A stretch of DNA of 64,000 nt from Rusavskia elegans. Lineage: Eukaryota > Ascomycota > Lecanoromycetes > Teloschistales > Teloschistaceae. The notes beneath the pieces were generated by a model. That model saw only the letters and a program-made list of their open reading frames with translations. It ran no database searches and was not told where the DNA came from. Both the position numbers and the translations under genes were made by a program. The stretch spans positions 1 through 64,000 of the forward strand of contig SAUG01000151.1 of assembly GCA_011316305.1 (NCBI GenBank). Direction: 5' to 3'. Below are positions 10,659 through 22,046 of the stretch, piece after piece; the first letter of the stretch is position 1, and every line of letters begins with the position of its first letter.

Positions 10659-11647
10659 CTACATATGACGAAAACCCCCTTCACCAATCCGCGACCCATC
10701 CACACGGAGCCCTATCCGGATGCCACCATATCTATCCTGATCAATCAGATAATCCGCCGTCGCCGCCAATCCTTCAAGCAGCCAGAAATAGGTCATGTAC
10801 GGTGGCCTGGGTCAACCAATGGGGCTTACAACGAATCGGATGTGGCCATATAGCCACTGGGGCGCCCAGTTCGGCACCCGTTTCTTAGAAGATGGCAAAG
10901 CTGCCCCAGCCATGACGCTTAGAAGTGTCGTCAACAGGTCGTCCTTGTCCAAGGAGCCGCCGAGATAGGTGAAGGTTACCGATAGGCGGGGGTCGTTGAG
11001 ATCTGTTGTGAGATTGGTGGCTTGATTTGCTCGCTGTGAGATGAGGTTGGTATCACTTGATGGGTCCGCTCCGGTGATTTTCTCGGGGGTCTTCTCAAGA
11101 CTTGTGATGTTCTTTGCGTTTTCGGTCGTTGGGACGATTATTCCAAATGAGAGACCGCCGATTTCCCGGCCGTTGAAGAGCAGGGTGAAGTGCGACCAAT
11201 AGAAGATTCCAGGTGGCCTTTGCGTCGCTCACATATATTGCATCGCCAGCACTAAAGCCCACATTACATACTCGCGTTTGATGGTGGTCTTGTATGGTGG
11301 TAGCCGTATTCCGATTACCGGATCTGGGTATCGTGGCGTTCTGATATCCAAAGGGCCGATTTCTCCATTGATACCTTATCCCTTTGGCCAAGATCCTTAA
11401 TGAGGTGGACGACGTTGATGAGAGTGGCAGATTCCGACATTGGACGTCCTAAGCGCAGATCGGGAGATAATGAGAAGCCTTCTGGTATTGGGACTTCATG
11501 ACCGAGACCTATATTGGCGGTTGAGTACTTTACTGATCCAGTGGGCGACAAGAGCGGCAGGAGCCGGTTGCTTGACTGGACTGGGATTGATTGCACAAAC
11601 ATTGTAGGGAGACACAATATAGCAAGCCATTGCTTGGAAAAATACAT
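10659..11647 (-). pseudogene. Broken secreted-protein gene: one frameshift and two in-frame TGA codons
   Basis: Read on the minus strand from ATG at 11647, the protein starts with a signal peptide (MYFSKQWLAILCLPTMFVQS). It runs about 90 codons to around 11380, where homology-like sequence moves to a second frame (GEIGPLDIRTPRYPDPVIGI...). That frame continues to 10659 with good coding character (FYWSHFTLLFNGREIGGLSF, ...WLYGHIRFVV, ...TYFWLLEGLAATADYLIDQ) but is interrupted by two TGA codons, near 11234 and 10818. Both could derive from CGA by C-to-T change. The lesions are not at splice consensus sites. I recall similar fungal secreted hypothetical proteins but cannot name a domain or function. 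Confidence 0.6.
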
Positions 11648-13711
11648 GATAGGTGCTTATCGATTTTTGTCCTTGGATGAAGCGGAACAATGAAAGACAA
11701 CCACTGACAAATTGCATCTATGTAGATCAGAGATAGCTGCGTTATGCCAGTGTCTTGTGATGGGTGGGTGCCTGTCATCGCTTGTAGCGGCAAGTCGCCG
11801 AAATATAACGATGAACAGACCGCTGAATGACTTTAGCGACAATATTTGACGGTATATATTCCACTGTCGCCAAGGATGCCTACGTTCAGTAACTATATTG
11901 TCTATCTTGGAAAAATTGCAACGTAGAGGTCGAAAATTTGTCAGTCCAGCCTTGACCCGTCAACAGGCGTTATAGCGGGACTTTGCTTGCGGCAGTAAGA
12001 GATAAAAAGAATAAGTGCAAAATCTCGGTTACCTCAGTCCAAGCGATTCAAACGCGTGGAAGAAGTCAGAAGAAGCGACTCTTCGGCTACCACAAGGCCG
12101 TAAGTGACTCTGCCTGCGCCATCTAGTAGCAGGCAGAGAGCGTATCGTAGAACTTTGCCTTTTTGCCGACACCCGCAAATAAAGCCCTAGGATCTGAGGA
12201 AGACAGACAGACAGCGGACTAACTGTACATCTCGTCACCCAATGAGATATCAATACCGTGTATTTCAGCATAGTCTTCCGCCGCTTCCTCCGCACAACAA
12301 ACACACGAGAAATCAGGCAAATTATCACTCGACTTGAGGTAGAAATCGGGCTTTAACGCTGGTTTTATCCATGTAGCGTTAGTGAGTCTGAAAGCGCCGT
12401 TGAAGATCGTGCAGTGCTTGGGATCACGATGCGATCATGGATGCGTCGATGATAGTACTCCCGGAGGATGAAGCTCAGATAAAGCTAAATATACGCCACT
12501 TATCTTGGACTTACAGTCAATAGCTTCAATCAGCTTAGTTGATTTTCGCACACCTTGGTCTCGATCAAGGGTCCCCGCAAAAGCTTCATTGACACCGAGT
12601 ATTTCCTGCCAACTAGATGAGGACATCCTCCGCTCGTCTTATAGCCTCCGACAACCCGCAACGATCCATTTCGCGCTGACGCCCGCTTTCGTTCTGGAAA
12701 GTGTCCAGACGTGATTGGATGCTTTTTTTTTTTTTAAAGATTGTTGACGACGAGGTATTCTCCACTTGTTATTGAGCTGTAGCAACTGATCGCACAGACC
12801 CGCAGGTGAGATTATGTCTTCAAGACCCCGATCGCTGTCTCCATCTCGTCGGTTTTGCGCTTTCCTCCCCCTAGTCGCCACCGCCACACCAGAGCAGGGC
12901 TCCAAAAAAAAAAATTCCAAGGGCCCCGCGATCCCACGTAAAAGAAGATACGGATCCCCTTTGAGAAATAGCACTCCACTTCGACCCAGCCCCTGTTCTA
13001 CATTATAGCAGTGCGATATCCTCTCTCCCTTCTTCACCCATCTAAACTTCAACACTAGTATCATCGACCCTAGGCTGTAATCTCGTCTTCATCGGAAACA
13101 AGTGCTGGACCTACCGCACTATCCCCGGCATTATTCAGCTTGAGATACAAGACGAATGGTTGGAGGTGTCGTGGGTGGGGTTGCGGCTGGAGCTGTGCTG
13201 TTGTGGCGTTCTGGTTTTTTGTGATCGGGCGCTGGGATACGAGATATTCAGGCAGGCTGCAGAGTCATGGTGAGATTTACACGGGCATTGTGGAGGGCGG
13301 TCGTGATGGGATTGTTCGTAGGGGTGGGAATTATAACTGGCAAGAGCCGGAGGAATTGCATGGTGGCCAAGGCAGGAGATGGACGGTCGCTTTGGTGGTA
13401 CGACGCGGACTGTACATTATACACTGTAGGGTGAGTGGATACGAGGATGAATTTTCTGACGTTGGACGTCGTTGAGGATCTCACACCTGAAAGCATCTCA
13501 GAATTTACTGTAGAGTGCTCATCCTATCTCCTCTCTCCTTACGGACGTAGCAATTACACAGGAGTTTCCATCTTGCCAACATTCCATTAGCGTTCGAAAG
13601 GCTTCTCACCCGAAGCATATCGCTTCTGCACCAGCTTTGTTGCCTTGCGACCACTTCACCTCAGCAAACGCTTCCCACATGACGTGTATTCCGTCCTGCG
13701 TGTGGACTCCC
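11648..13711. other. Long intergenic region, no supported gene
   Basis: Open frames are short, overlap on both strands and lack motifs. A T13 tract near 12726 and an A10 tract near 12905 are the only low-complexity features. A frame at 13156 begins MVGGVVGGVAAGAVLL, which resembles the membrane segment of wall-sensor proteins, but no gene can be built around it. Confidence 0.4.
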
Positions 13712-14589
13712 TCAGACACGGGCACTATTCTCCATCTCGTACCCGGCTACGTCAGCTCTTCTGTCCTTGGCGTAATGTCTATCGCGGATCTCGTGGAAGA
13801 CGGCCGTGATGAAGTGGAGGAACCTGCAAATATAGTCAGTCACAGAACCTTGCGTACCACGAACTCGTGCCAAGAGGATAGAGACATTGAGGTGAGGTGT
13901 ATTGGCCCAGGACCTGACCGTGGGCTGTCATAGACGAGGGGGAGGACGTAAAGAACGTACGTGCTGATGATAGCCAAGACGAACGTCCCGGTTGGAAGCT
14001 TGCACCAATCGTTGTTCCGCCGAGCTGGGTTGTTGCGCATTCTCGACGTGAGGCAGAAGCGAGAGCCGTGCTTGCCGCTGGGTCCACCTGCCAGTATCGT
14101 CAGCACACCATCAACTACTCAGGATACAGCAAGAGCCTGTATGGCCCCCGGAGATGAAGACAACTCACCGTTCGGCCTGGTCAAGACAGTGACCGCAATG
14201 AAGGCGCCCACGAAAGCGAGGTCGAGGGCAATCAACAGCCAGCGTAGGAACTTCGGGGCGCTCTTGTTGCGGAGGAGGCATCTGAGCAGGAGTAGGGTAA
14301 TGGTGTAGAGGACAGCGGCAGCGAGGATGCCTTCGACAGCGCCAGTGGAAGCGGTGGTACGGCGTTCGAGGCGGTGGATCTGACGAAGGCGGTGGGAGAA
14401 CAGACCGAGAGAGCTGTGAAGGTGTTAGCTTTCCTGTTGCTGGGATGGGTGAGACACACGAGAAGAGGAGTAGGGTGTTGAGAGCTGAGCGAGAGGTTCA
14501 ACTTACATGACTGCGGATAGGAACTGGAGAAGGCGCATCAGGTCGTGGAAGATGCGCGAGGCGCGGATCTTGTCGTAGGATTGAACCAT
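13712..14589 (-). CDS. MARVEL-like four-helix membrane protein
   Basis: Four exons on the minus strand (14507-14589, 14169-14413, 13961-14087, 13712-13823) with introns of 93, 81 and 137 nt. All have GT-AG ends and matching phases, giving 188 residues. Helices are visible at LLQFLSAVISLGLFS, GILAAAVLYTITLLLL, LLIALDLAFVGAFIAVTVL and TFVLAIISTFLHFITAVFHE. A loop between helices 3 and 4 carries Cys residues and ends in DWCKLPTG. This layout matches fungal membrane-associating (MARVEL-type) proteins. Family members organise membrane domains or septa, but most are uncharacterised. The start ATG follows a short 5' region, and the next upstream gene on the same strand lies 474 nt away. Confidence 0.8.
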
Positions 14590-15063
14590 AATGAAAGGAT
14601 GTATTGGGATGTTGAAGTGAAGATTGGGTTGGGTGATTTACTGGATGCTGGTGTAAAGGCTGGTGCGAGTTGAGTTGCAGCTGTTTCGACTGCAGATTGG
14701 GGATGAAGTTGAAGAGAGAAAGAAAGAACAAGGAAGCTGCGGATCAAGAAGCTGAAGGTCAACGAAATGATGACGTGTGCGGTTTGCTTGGAATGTGAAG
14801 CGGAAGATGAAGGGAAGATGACAGGAAGGAACAATCGACTTCATGTGTTGCATCACTTGGCGCTAGCGCTTGGCGGCTCCCATTCATATCATCGTATGTT
14901 GAAAGGAACCGCAATGACAGTGATATTACCAGCGACAACCATACTTCCTGACTCAGAATACCCCTTGATATGTGATCACTCGATGACTGGATGCGAGTCT
15001 CCCCGTCTGCACAAACACCACACATCCCACTCGGACACACCAGCCATGATCATTTGCCCATCG
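14590..15063. other. Spacer between two minus-strand genes
   Basis: No coding features. It serves as 3' region of the DUF3237-like gene and 5' region of the MARVEL-like gene. Confidence 0.5.
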
Positions 15064-15732
15064 CTAATTGTCCTGTCCAACAAAATACGCACTCACAGTC
15101 ACTCTCGTCCGATCCGCGTTCGGCTTGACGGTAGCAAGCAAGAACTCGTCCGCCAAGCCCCTCTCTTTCCCACCAACTTCAATAGTCTGTGGAGAACTTG
15201 TTAGCAACGGGTGTACGGCTTGAATGGCAAACCAAACATGGACTTACAATTCTAGCAGCCTGCTGTTGCCGTTCCCCGATCCCGGAAACCTGCACCAAGA
15301 ACAGTTCGTTGCTACTGGTCATCCCGTAAAGAGTGTCAAAAGCGCTCTGCACGGTCCCGTTGCTGAGGGTAGAAGCAAAGGAAAGACCGCCGGTGACGGT
15401 GGCGTCGAGGGCCGGGCCGGAGAATGCGCCGCTGGTGATGGCTTGCACTTTTTCGTACGCGGGAGTGTCAGTCATAGGTCAAGAGGTCGGGATCAAGGAA
15501 CGGGTAGATGGAGTGATAAGGTGTCGGAAAGCGTATGCTGAGGTTTAAGGACAAGGATGCAGGGTGAAATGACGTACCGGTACCGGACGCCACCGGGGAT
15601 GGGGATCCGGGGCAGAGGGGCTGCGACGGTGACGCTGCCACTGAAGGCCAGCGTGAGGGAGGGGGTGTTGGAAACATTGCCCAGAGAAGCGGCTGCAAGG
15701 GCTTTTATGGATAAGGGGATTAAAAGATGCAC
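15064..15732 (-). CDS. Small secreted DUF3237 (UPF0311)-like protein
   Basis: Exon pieces on the minus strand are 15578-15732 (MHLLIPLSIKALAAASLG...LPRIPIPGGVRYR), 15248 to about 15470 (YEKVQAITSGAFSGPALDAT...GGLSF...LYGMTSSNELF...) and 15064-15186 (TIEVGGKERGLADEFLLATV...YFVGQDN). The last junction is a clean 61-nt intron at 15187-15247 with preserved phase. The pattern 'G.F.GP...+.GG..+......LYG.T....L' fits fungal relatives of DUF3237, whose biochemical function is unknown. The N-terminus is hydrophobic but a weak signal peptide. The first junction is unresolved: the good donor at 15577 (GTACGT) has no in-phase AG acceptor I can find before the conserved block, so the model may include an unusual intron or a lesion. 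Confidence 0.55.
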
Positions 15733-16383
15733 TGCGAACAGGAGCAGGAATCTTCAAGACGAGTTGTTGAGTTTGGAAGGCGCTTGAATCCTCAATGTGG
15801 TGAGCTGTGCAGTTTCTTGTTGCTTGGTAGAGACTGTTCAAGCGGCCAGAAAGGTTATGTTTATATACATCCTCCGCTGAGCTGAGAATCTCGGCGGCTG
15901 GACTGCCGGCTTCATTTGATCATTCCTATATTGAGGTCGCTCCATTGATGATGCCTTGCAGGAAGTTTCGGATGGTGGTAGTTCCGGCATCACCAAACAT
16001 CACCAGCGTATGACACACATATGTAGGCATCCGACCTCACGCATCTGCAATACAGGCTGTAAAGAGTCTACAACTAGCGAAGGCTAGATTAGATGAGTGG
16101 ACGAGATTCCATCCTGTTGGGCGGTAACATTCCGCGAGAGAGCCGCCGCCAAGGTCGGTTGATTGGCCGTGATAAGACCGCTTGGCGTCCTCGGCGTCTG
16201 TCGGCAAAGTCCAACCCCATTTCGGCCTCTCAGATATTTGTCGAATACGGTATCCTCAACCCTGAGAAAAGTGGGTAAGGAATCATACTAAAGCAGAAAG
16301 GGATTATATAATATGAGCAGAGTGAACGCTGCTGTATTGCGCTTTGGGATGTGATTAGATTAACAACGATCCCCCGCCTGGCA
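15733..16383. other. Divergent intergenic region
   Basis: Lies between the minus-strand DUF3237-like gene and the plus-strand HET gene, so it must hold both promoters. A TTTATATAC motif near 15860 and ATTATATAATA near 16303 are possible TATA elements for the left and right gene. Confidence 0.4.
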
Positions 16384-18339
16384 ATGTCCATTTATCAGAA
16401 TTCACTCACGACTGAGTCTTTCGGATCGAATGGAAGATGGGCCCATGTTATTCCAATCCGACTTTTGGAGCTACTACCAGATGACAGATGTAAGCCTATC
16501 CGTTGTCGCATTCACTACACGAATCTGATTCAATGCACGACGACTGGCAACCAGTCCTGTGAACATACCCTAAAGTACGAAGCGCTCTCCTATTGCTGGG
16601 GCGATAATTCGATCAGAAAGTCTATCTTCCTGGAGGATACTATATCATTCGATGTGACAGCGAACCTGCACTCTGCACTAGAACACATCCGAGATATCTC
16701 AAGCTCCAAACTACTGTGGGCCGATGCTATCTGTATCAATCAGAGTGATGCCGAGGAGAAAAACCAGCAAGTGGCCATCATGCAACACATCTACACATGC
16801 GCCGACACCGTTCTTATCTGGTTAGGTCAGGCGGGCCAAGATAGTCGTGCTGCCTTTATCCTTGCCCAAGATGTACTCCGAGCAAACGCAAGCATGCGCC
16901 CCTCGGATCTGCTCGGCGCGATCCGCGGAATGCGAGAACCAGAACGCTTGGGTCTTCCACCTGCTAGTAGTCCACTCTGGTACGATCTGTTTGCCCTGAT
17001 CCAGAGGCCGTGGTTCAAACGAGCATGGGTGATCCAGGAGCTGGCAACAGCTTCCCAGGCGATTGTGATGTGCGGCAACGACAGGCTATCCTGGGACGAC
17101 TTTCATAGCGTATTTCATTATCTTTTGGCATCCGGGCTGACGTCAAGAGCACCATTCGCTTTCAACAACTTCATGACTCTATGCCACGCTCGCCATCTAG
17201 AAAAGCTCAAAACACCACAGAAGACGCTTCACGTCCTGGTACGTCACAGGCACGCTTTGGCCTCTGACTCACGGGACAAAATCTTCGCATTCAGGGGACT
17301 CATACACCCACATCCAGATGAAAACCATCGAGCCATGTCTCCCGACTATATCTCGAGTGCCCAAAGAATATACATTGACTTCGCTATAGAGACTATCCGA
17401 AATGATCATAATCTGGACATACTCAGCGTGTCGCGGGTCCGACCTGTGCACGATCACCCCACCCCTCTAAGCTTGCCATCGTGGGTACCGGACTGGAGCG
17501 TTTCCGATCAGGTCAGCTCGTTACAGGCTTGGGAAGATTACAGCGACTCAGACGGAGTGATCCGCACAAGGTTTACAGCTGCTGGCTCTACTGTATGCGA
17601 TCTGGTGTACGATGGAGACCGCTCACGCATTGGACTTCAAGGTGTTATCGTTGACCGCATCTCTCTGGTTGGTCCGGAGTGTAGTTTTGTCTCCGACCAA
17701 GACAAATTTAGTCAATTTACCGACTCGGCGTTTTCCTTACCAGATCAGAAAGTTCTCAGGAGGTGGGAAAATCTTGCCTACCGTCGAAAATTTGCAAAGT
17801 ACCCTACTGGCGAGGAGCCGAAAGATGCGTACTGGCAGACCCTCATGGCTGGCACCATATACGAAAACTTCGAGACAACTAGAAACATGTTCTTGTTGTG
17901 GGACCAGTCTATGGCTTTCCCAAGGCTTCTCCATTTTGTTGGCCTTGACTACATTTGGTTCATGTATATTGCACAATATCTTATGGCCAAGATCTGCTTG
18001 TTGGCATTCTCCTTCGGCTCCACAAATGCTGCCAAGGATCTTGGAACCCACAGGTCTAAAACGCTGTGGCCGTCGCTTCGGTCGCCTATGCTGCATCGCC
18101 GTATCTTCACCACCAAGACGGGGTTGCTCGGTCTAGGGCCAAAGCTGATGGGTCAAGATGGAGACCTGATTACGCTCTTCAAGGGAGGCGCTTTGCCTTT
18201 GATTGTCAGACCCAAAGGAAACAACGATGATGGTACTGAGGAATATGAGCTCATTGGCGATTGCTATATTCACGGTATCATGAAGGGAGAGCTTTACGAG
18301 TCATTCAAGGGCAAATTTAAGACCATGTGGTTGGTCTAG
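16384..18339 (+). CDS. HET-domain (heterokaryon incompatibility) protein
   Basis: An intronless frame of 651 residues from the first true ATG at 16384; upstream codons in frame start only with GTG. The HET domain (PF06985) is complete in order: YEALSYCWGD near residue 65, LLWADAICINQSDAEEKNQQ, a TVLIWLG element, WFKRAWVIQELATA, then SRDKIFAFRGLI and LPSWVPDW. The C-terminus ends with a typical YELIGDCYIHGIMKGE segment. HET proteins trigger a cell-death reaction when genetically different hyphae fuse; the trigger and partner cannot be read from this sequence. It appears intact, unlike the HET relic at 41.7-42.2 kb. The transposon block starts about 1.2 kb downstream. Confidence 0.9.
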   Translation: MSIYQNSLTTESFGSNGRWAHVIPIRLLELLPDDRCKPIRCRIHYTNLIQCTTTGNQSCEHTLKYEALSYCWGDNSIRKSIFLEDTISFDVTANLHSALEHIRDISSSKLLWADAICINQSDAEEKNQQVAIMQHIYTCADTVLIWLGQAGQDSRAAFILAQDVLRANASMRPSDLLGAIRGMREPERLGLPPASSPLWYDLFALIQRPWFKRAWVIQELATASQAIVMCGNDRLSWDDFHSVFHYLLASGLTSRAPFAFNNFMTLCHARHLEKLKTPQKTLHVLVRHRHALASDSRDKIFAFRGLIHPHPDENHRAMSPDYISSAQRIYIDFAIETIRNDHNLDILSVSRVRPVHDHPTPLSLPSWVPDWSVSDQVSSLQAWEDYSDSDGVIRTRFTAAGSTVCDLVYDGDRSRIGLQGVIVDRISLVGPECSFVSDQDKFSQFTDSAFSLPDQKVLRRWENLAYRRKFAKYPTGEEPKDAYWQTLMAGTIYENFETTRNMFLLWDQSMAFPRLLHFVGLDYIWFMYIAQYLMAKICLLAFSFGSTNAAKDLGTHRSKTLWPSLRSPMLHRRIFTTKTGLLGLGPKLMGQDGDLITLFKGGALPLIVRPKGNNDDGTEEYELIGDCYIHGIMKGELYESFKGKFKTMWLV

Positions 18340-19454
18340 CTATCTCGAGGATTGAATAAACTTTCTTCAAATGATCTCCTCAAGCTTGGCGAGTCCTACT
18401 TCTATCTATAGGGCCCCTCGTGATTTTAGTCCTCAGGGCGTGGATATGTCAGCGTACTTATTATGTCTTCACATCTTACGAGGCTGCCCAAGTGGATACC
18501 ACTCCCTATGCTTCTTACACGGATCTAGCAGCTGGAGACCGTTCGGCTTGACTGCACATTCAAGTTCGTTCTAAATCCGTCTGGAAGAGGCTACAAGCAG
18601 CTATTTGGCAAGCTACGCGCAGGACATAATCGATGGCTGTCCGCACACAAGACTCCCAGGTGACAGGTCAAAGGACAGAAATTTGATATCAACAGGTACC
18701 ATATTATTGTCACAGCCGACAACTGTTAATAGAGCCACTTATCGGATGGCTTAAGAGAGAAGTACCTGATACGGTACATAATAGGTCTTTCAACAAGACA
18801 GTCTGGTAGAACTTTGTCGCTTACAGCCAGATACAATTCCATGATCTCAGGACCTATATAATATCATCGACCTATTAATATATCTCCCCATGCGAGCCTT
18901 GCCTATTTTTAGGAATTGTTGGAAATGTCGTCCACCTTCCTACGCTTGAAAGATGATCCGCAAATGTAGTTGTGCCCACGTTCGGAGTTCATGTACCTTT
19001 GATCCTATAGACCCATCGCCTCAAGGAAGTCGCTCTCGAATGAATCTGCGCTCTAACAGACTCAGAAGTCTTACTTAGGTCAATCACTGGAAGGTCAAGA
19101 TAACCGCTTATGTTGTTTGCTACATCGTCTTTCCTTAGATCTCTCATCCCTTGCATTCTCTTCTCGTTCAGAAAGGGTTCCTCGTACTTATGACTTCCGA
19201 CACGAGCGCTCGTATATGACCATCCAGTTGGATCGCGACTTCGCGACTTCGCGACCTCTTGAGGGAAGAAGCTGCGATATGCGCATATGCGATCACGCTA
19301 ATTACGGGTATTCCACCGAGGGCCATCATGTACAACTACCTTATGATCAACCATCTAACCGATACTTAAACTGAGCACCACCCTCACTAGTAAGCCCTGA
19401 CTTGCACACGTCCATGATCTAGTGCTACCAGCACAAGAATTGTAGATAGAAAGT
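18340..19454. other. Intergenic region, no supported gene
   Basis: No motif-bearing frame. A short tandem GCGACTTC repeat lies near 19231-19252. The right end is promoter for the split secreted-protein gene. Confidence 0.45.
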
Positions 19455-19571
19455 ATGATAGAGGCCTTCTATCTCCCTCGCTTCGCTTTCCTCTTGCTTC
19501 TTCTCTGCCTCTTCTCCATCCAACGGGCATCAAGCCATGCGTTACCAGCCAATCCGCAGAACCCAGCAAGC
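19455..19571 (+). pseudogene. 5' part of a secreted-protein gene split by a retrotransposon
   Basis: From ATG 19455, 39 codons encode a strong signal peptide (FLLLLLCLFSIQRASSHA) and a short Asn/Pro-rich stretch. The frame then meets the LTR of the copia element at 19572. The last five bases (CAAGC, 19567-19571) are the target duplication and recur at 32488-32492 after the element. Skipping the element and one copy of CAAGC joins codon 39 exactly in frame with the plus-strand frame that begins at 32493. This piece is therefore the first coding segment of the gene whose remainder is at 32493-33071. Confidence 0.85.
19567..19571. repeat. Target-site duplication CAAGC, left copy
   Basis: A perfect 5-bp direct repeat flanks the outer copia element; the right copy is at 32488-32492. 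Five base pairs is the normal duplication length for Ty1/copia integrases. Confidence 0.9.
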
Positions 19572-19708
19572 TGTTGAAAGGAATCCATGATCAATTAAAC
19601 TATCTAGGGGGCAGAGCGCCTATATATATATATATAAGGAGGTAGCAGGTACCTAGACCTACCTAGAAGGTAGTTAGAGTATAATATATTTGCTATTAGT
19701 TTATAATA
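19572..19708. repeat. Left LTR of copia copy 1 (137 bp)
   Basis: Starts TGTTGAAAGGAATCC and ends TTATAATA, a mutated form of the CTCACAACA end seen in the right LTR. It shares the blocks ACTATCTAGGGGGCAGAGCG and GGAGGTAGCAGGTACC with the right copy. Confidence 0.85.
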
Positions 19709-21615
19709 CTCCCTTTAATTAAAACGTTTTATATTTATAGTATACCTATATACTAGACTCGTTCTAGCTCTGGTTCTTTAATAAATTTTATAAACCTTTT
19801 TTTTTATAAATAGCTTTATAAAACTATCGGCGGCTTTATTTTTAGTAGATATAAACTATAATTTAATTTTATTTTCTATAATCTTTTTTCGGATAAAGTA
19901 GTACCGAATTTTAATATATTTAGTTCTATTATAGTATATTAGATTTTCGGCGAAAATAATAGCGCTTTTATTATTAGTTTAGATAGTTATTTACTAGGAA
20001 CTATTATCGAATCCGAATTTATTAAAAAAGTAATATATTTAGAAGGCCTTTTTAGCTACTTTAAATATAGCTATATATTCTATTTTATAGCTAGAAAAAG
20101 CGATTATATTCTAATATTTAGAGCTCTAGCTAATTATTATACTACCGAGCTTATAAAAGTAGCTTCTAGTAGATTTTCTATTATTATCGCGAGCCTAATT
20201 AGTATCTATATAGCCTAGAAGATCTTCTATTTAATAGACGAATCCTAAATCTGGCTATTTTTTAAAATATCTAAAGATTTATTATATAGTAGTCTAGTAG
20301 GTATCTATAGGATTAGCCGAAAACTATAAAATTTATAAAACTATAAAAGTAAAGTCCGAGCGGGTATCTAATATAAAATATATAGAGGACCCGATAGTAG
20401 ATTAGTACCGCTACTTCTATATATCTAGCACTTTAAAATCGAGGGATATAGATTCTAGAATAAGGTTAAAATCTATTAGTATTAAGCTGCTATTAAAATC
20501 TAATATATTAAAGTCTTTAAAAATCTTTTAGAAGTAGATTTTCTAGTTAAGTTTAATAGTTCTATTCAAGCGATTATAGATAACTTTAAGGCTAAAGTAA
20601 TAGGTAACTAAATCGAAATCTAATATCTAAAAGCGCTCTAATAACTTCTATTTAAAGATTATAATTATAGGCTTATTAGTACTAAAAAGTAAAAGGTCAT
20701 TAATATAGATAGCGATATAGATACTAGTCTCTTTATTACGGTAGACGCTTAAATTTTCGGAGATAGCTACGTATCCTAGTAATATTAGGAAATCCGTAAA
20801 AGTTTTAAACCAGATACGAGGTACTTGCTTCAGACTACGCTTTAGTTTATAGATCTATTTACTATCGAAAACTCTCTGGTAGGTAGGCCTAACGACGAAC
20901 TTCTAGATTTCGTTATTATTAAGTAATTTAAGTTCTTCGATTATTTCAGAATCCTATATAGGCGTTTAAACGGAAGCTTTAGCTTTTTTATAGTTTATAG
21001 ACTCTATAGAATCTGAATTAATAGGATTATTAAAGACTTCTTCGGCGAGGGTTTAATAGGCTTCTACGCTAGTAAAGAGAGTAGAGATTAATATTACTAG
21101 GTCTCTATCTTGATTTTCGAGGCGGAAGATAACTATTTAGATATTAACTAGAATATAGTATAGTTCGGGGTTTTACTAGTAATCTGTAAATAATATTTAA
21201 TAATATAGGATCTATAAACGGGTCCTTTTATTTAGAAATTTATTATAGTTAGGGTCTTCTTTTAGAGATTTTTTCTAACTACGATAGAATGGATTTCGGA
21301 GATTATCTATCTATAATTTTCTAGGAATTCTATCTAATATAGGTACTTTATAGTTAGTACTAATATCTAGAATAATTCTTTTGCTAGGGCGGTAGTCGTC
21401 TTCGTAGAATCTAATATTATAAATAAGCTCTATTTTCTTTTTAACTAGGTTAAATACTCGGTATTAGTTTATTTTACTATAGCCTAAAAGTATATATTTC
21501 TCCGCTTAATTATTAAATTTCTTAAAGGTATCGCGGTTAGTTATTTTATAGCCAGTACTACCGACGACCTAAAGGTAACTAAAATCTAGTTTAAATTTAT
21601 TCTAGGCTTTAAATA

Positions 21616-21620
21616 GGGTA
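21616..21620. repeat. Target-site duplication GGGTA of the nested gypsy, left copy
   Basis: GGGTA at 21616-21620 recurs at 29126-29130. The uninterrupted site is visible in copia copy 2 around 49780-49787 as AAATAGAGTAATTCC, which confirms the insertion point. Confidence 0.9.
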
Positions 21621-21861
21621 TATTATGGATCGATTTAAAATGATAATAATAGCTTGATATTTCTATATGGAAGGAAAGCTCCTCTATAAACAAGCGAACA
21701 AGGCTAAACGCTAGGCCTAATTAGATAACGAATCCCGTAGAGCTAATAAGCCGCGGTTAACGGGGTTTAGTTAGTATATTAGTCAGCCGATACTATCGGC
21801 TAGTGTCTCTATTTCTATTAAATTCTATATAAGTTCTAGACAGCTTAAATAGCTTATAATA
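21621..21861. repeat. Left LTR of the nested gypsy (241 bp)
   Basis: Begins TATTATGGATCGATTT, a mutated TGTTATGG, and ends CTTATAATA. It aligns along its length with 28885-29125, sharing AGCGAACAAGGCTAAACGCT and TAAGCCGCGGTTAACGGGG. It carries more C-to-T/G-to-A changes than the right LTR. Confidence 0.9.
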
Positions 21862-21974
21862 AATATTATAAAACGAAAAAATAGTATCGCCCTCGATATA
21901 TTCGTATTAAATATTTAAAAATTTTAAAAATATTAAAAATAAAGGCGTTAAAAGGTTAAAAAGAAAATAGCGCT

Positions 21975-22046
21975 ACTAGGAATCGAACCCGGGCTATACT
22001 AGAGCCCCTAAATAATAAAAAGCGGCTAATAGGACGGCCGAGCTAA
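21975..22046 (-). other. tRNA-like segment with an intact B box inside the gypsy element
   Basis: On the minus strand, TAGCTCGGCCGTCC resembles an A box and GGGTTCGATTCC is a perfect B box/T-arm. The distance and order are like a tRNA gene, but acceptor-stem pairing fails and the anticodon arm is not convincing. It probably is a captured tRNA or SINE-like fragment, not a working tRNA gene. Confidence 0.45.

Noticed and set aside
12639..13064. 141-codon minus-strand open frame
   Set aside because: Low-complexity Lys/Phe runs from homopolymer tracts and no recognisable domain.
13140..13475. Plus-strand frame with a Gly/Val-rich membrane-like segment
   Set aside because: The attractive segment (MVGGVVGGVAAGAVLL) stops after about 22 codons and no flanking exons could be built.
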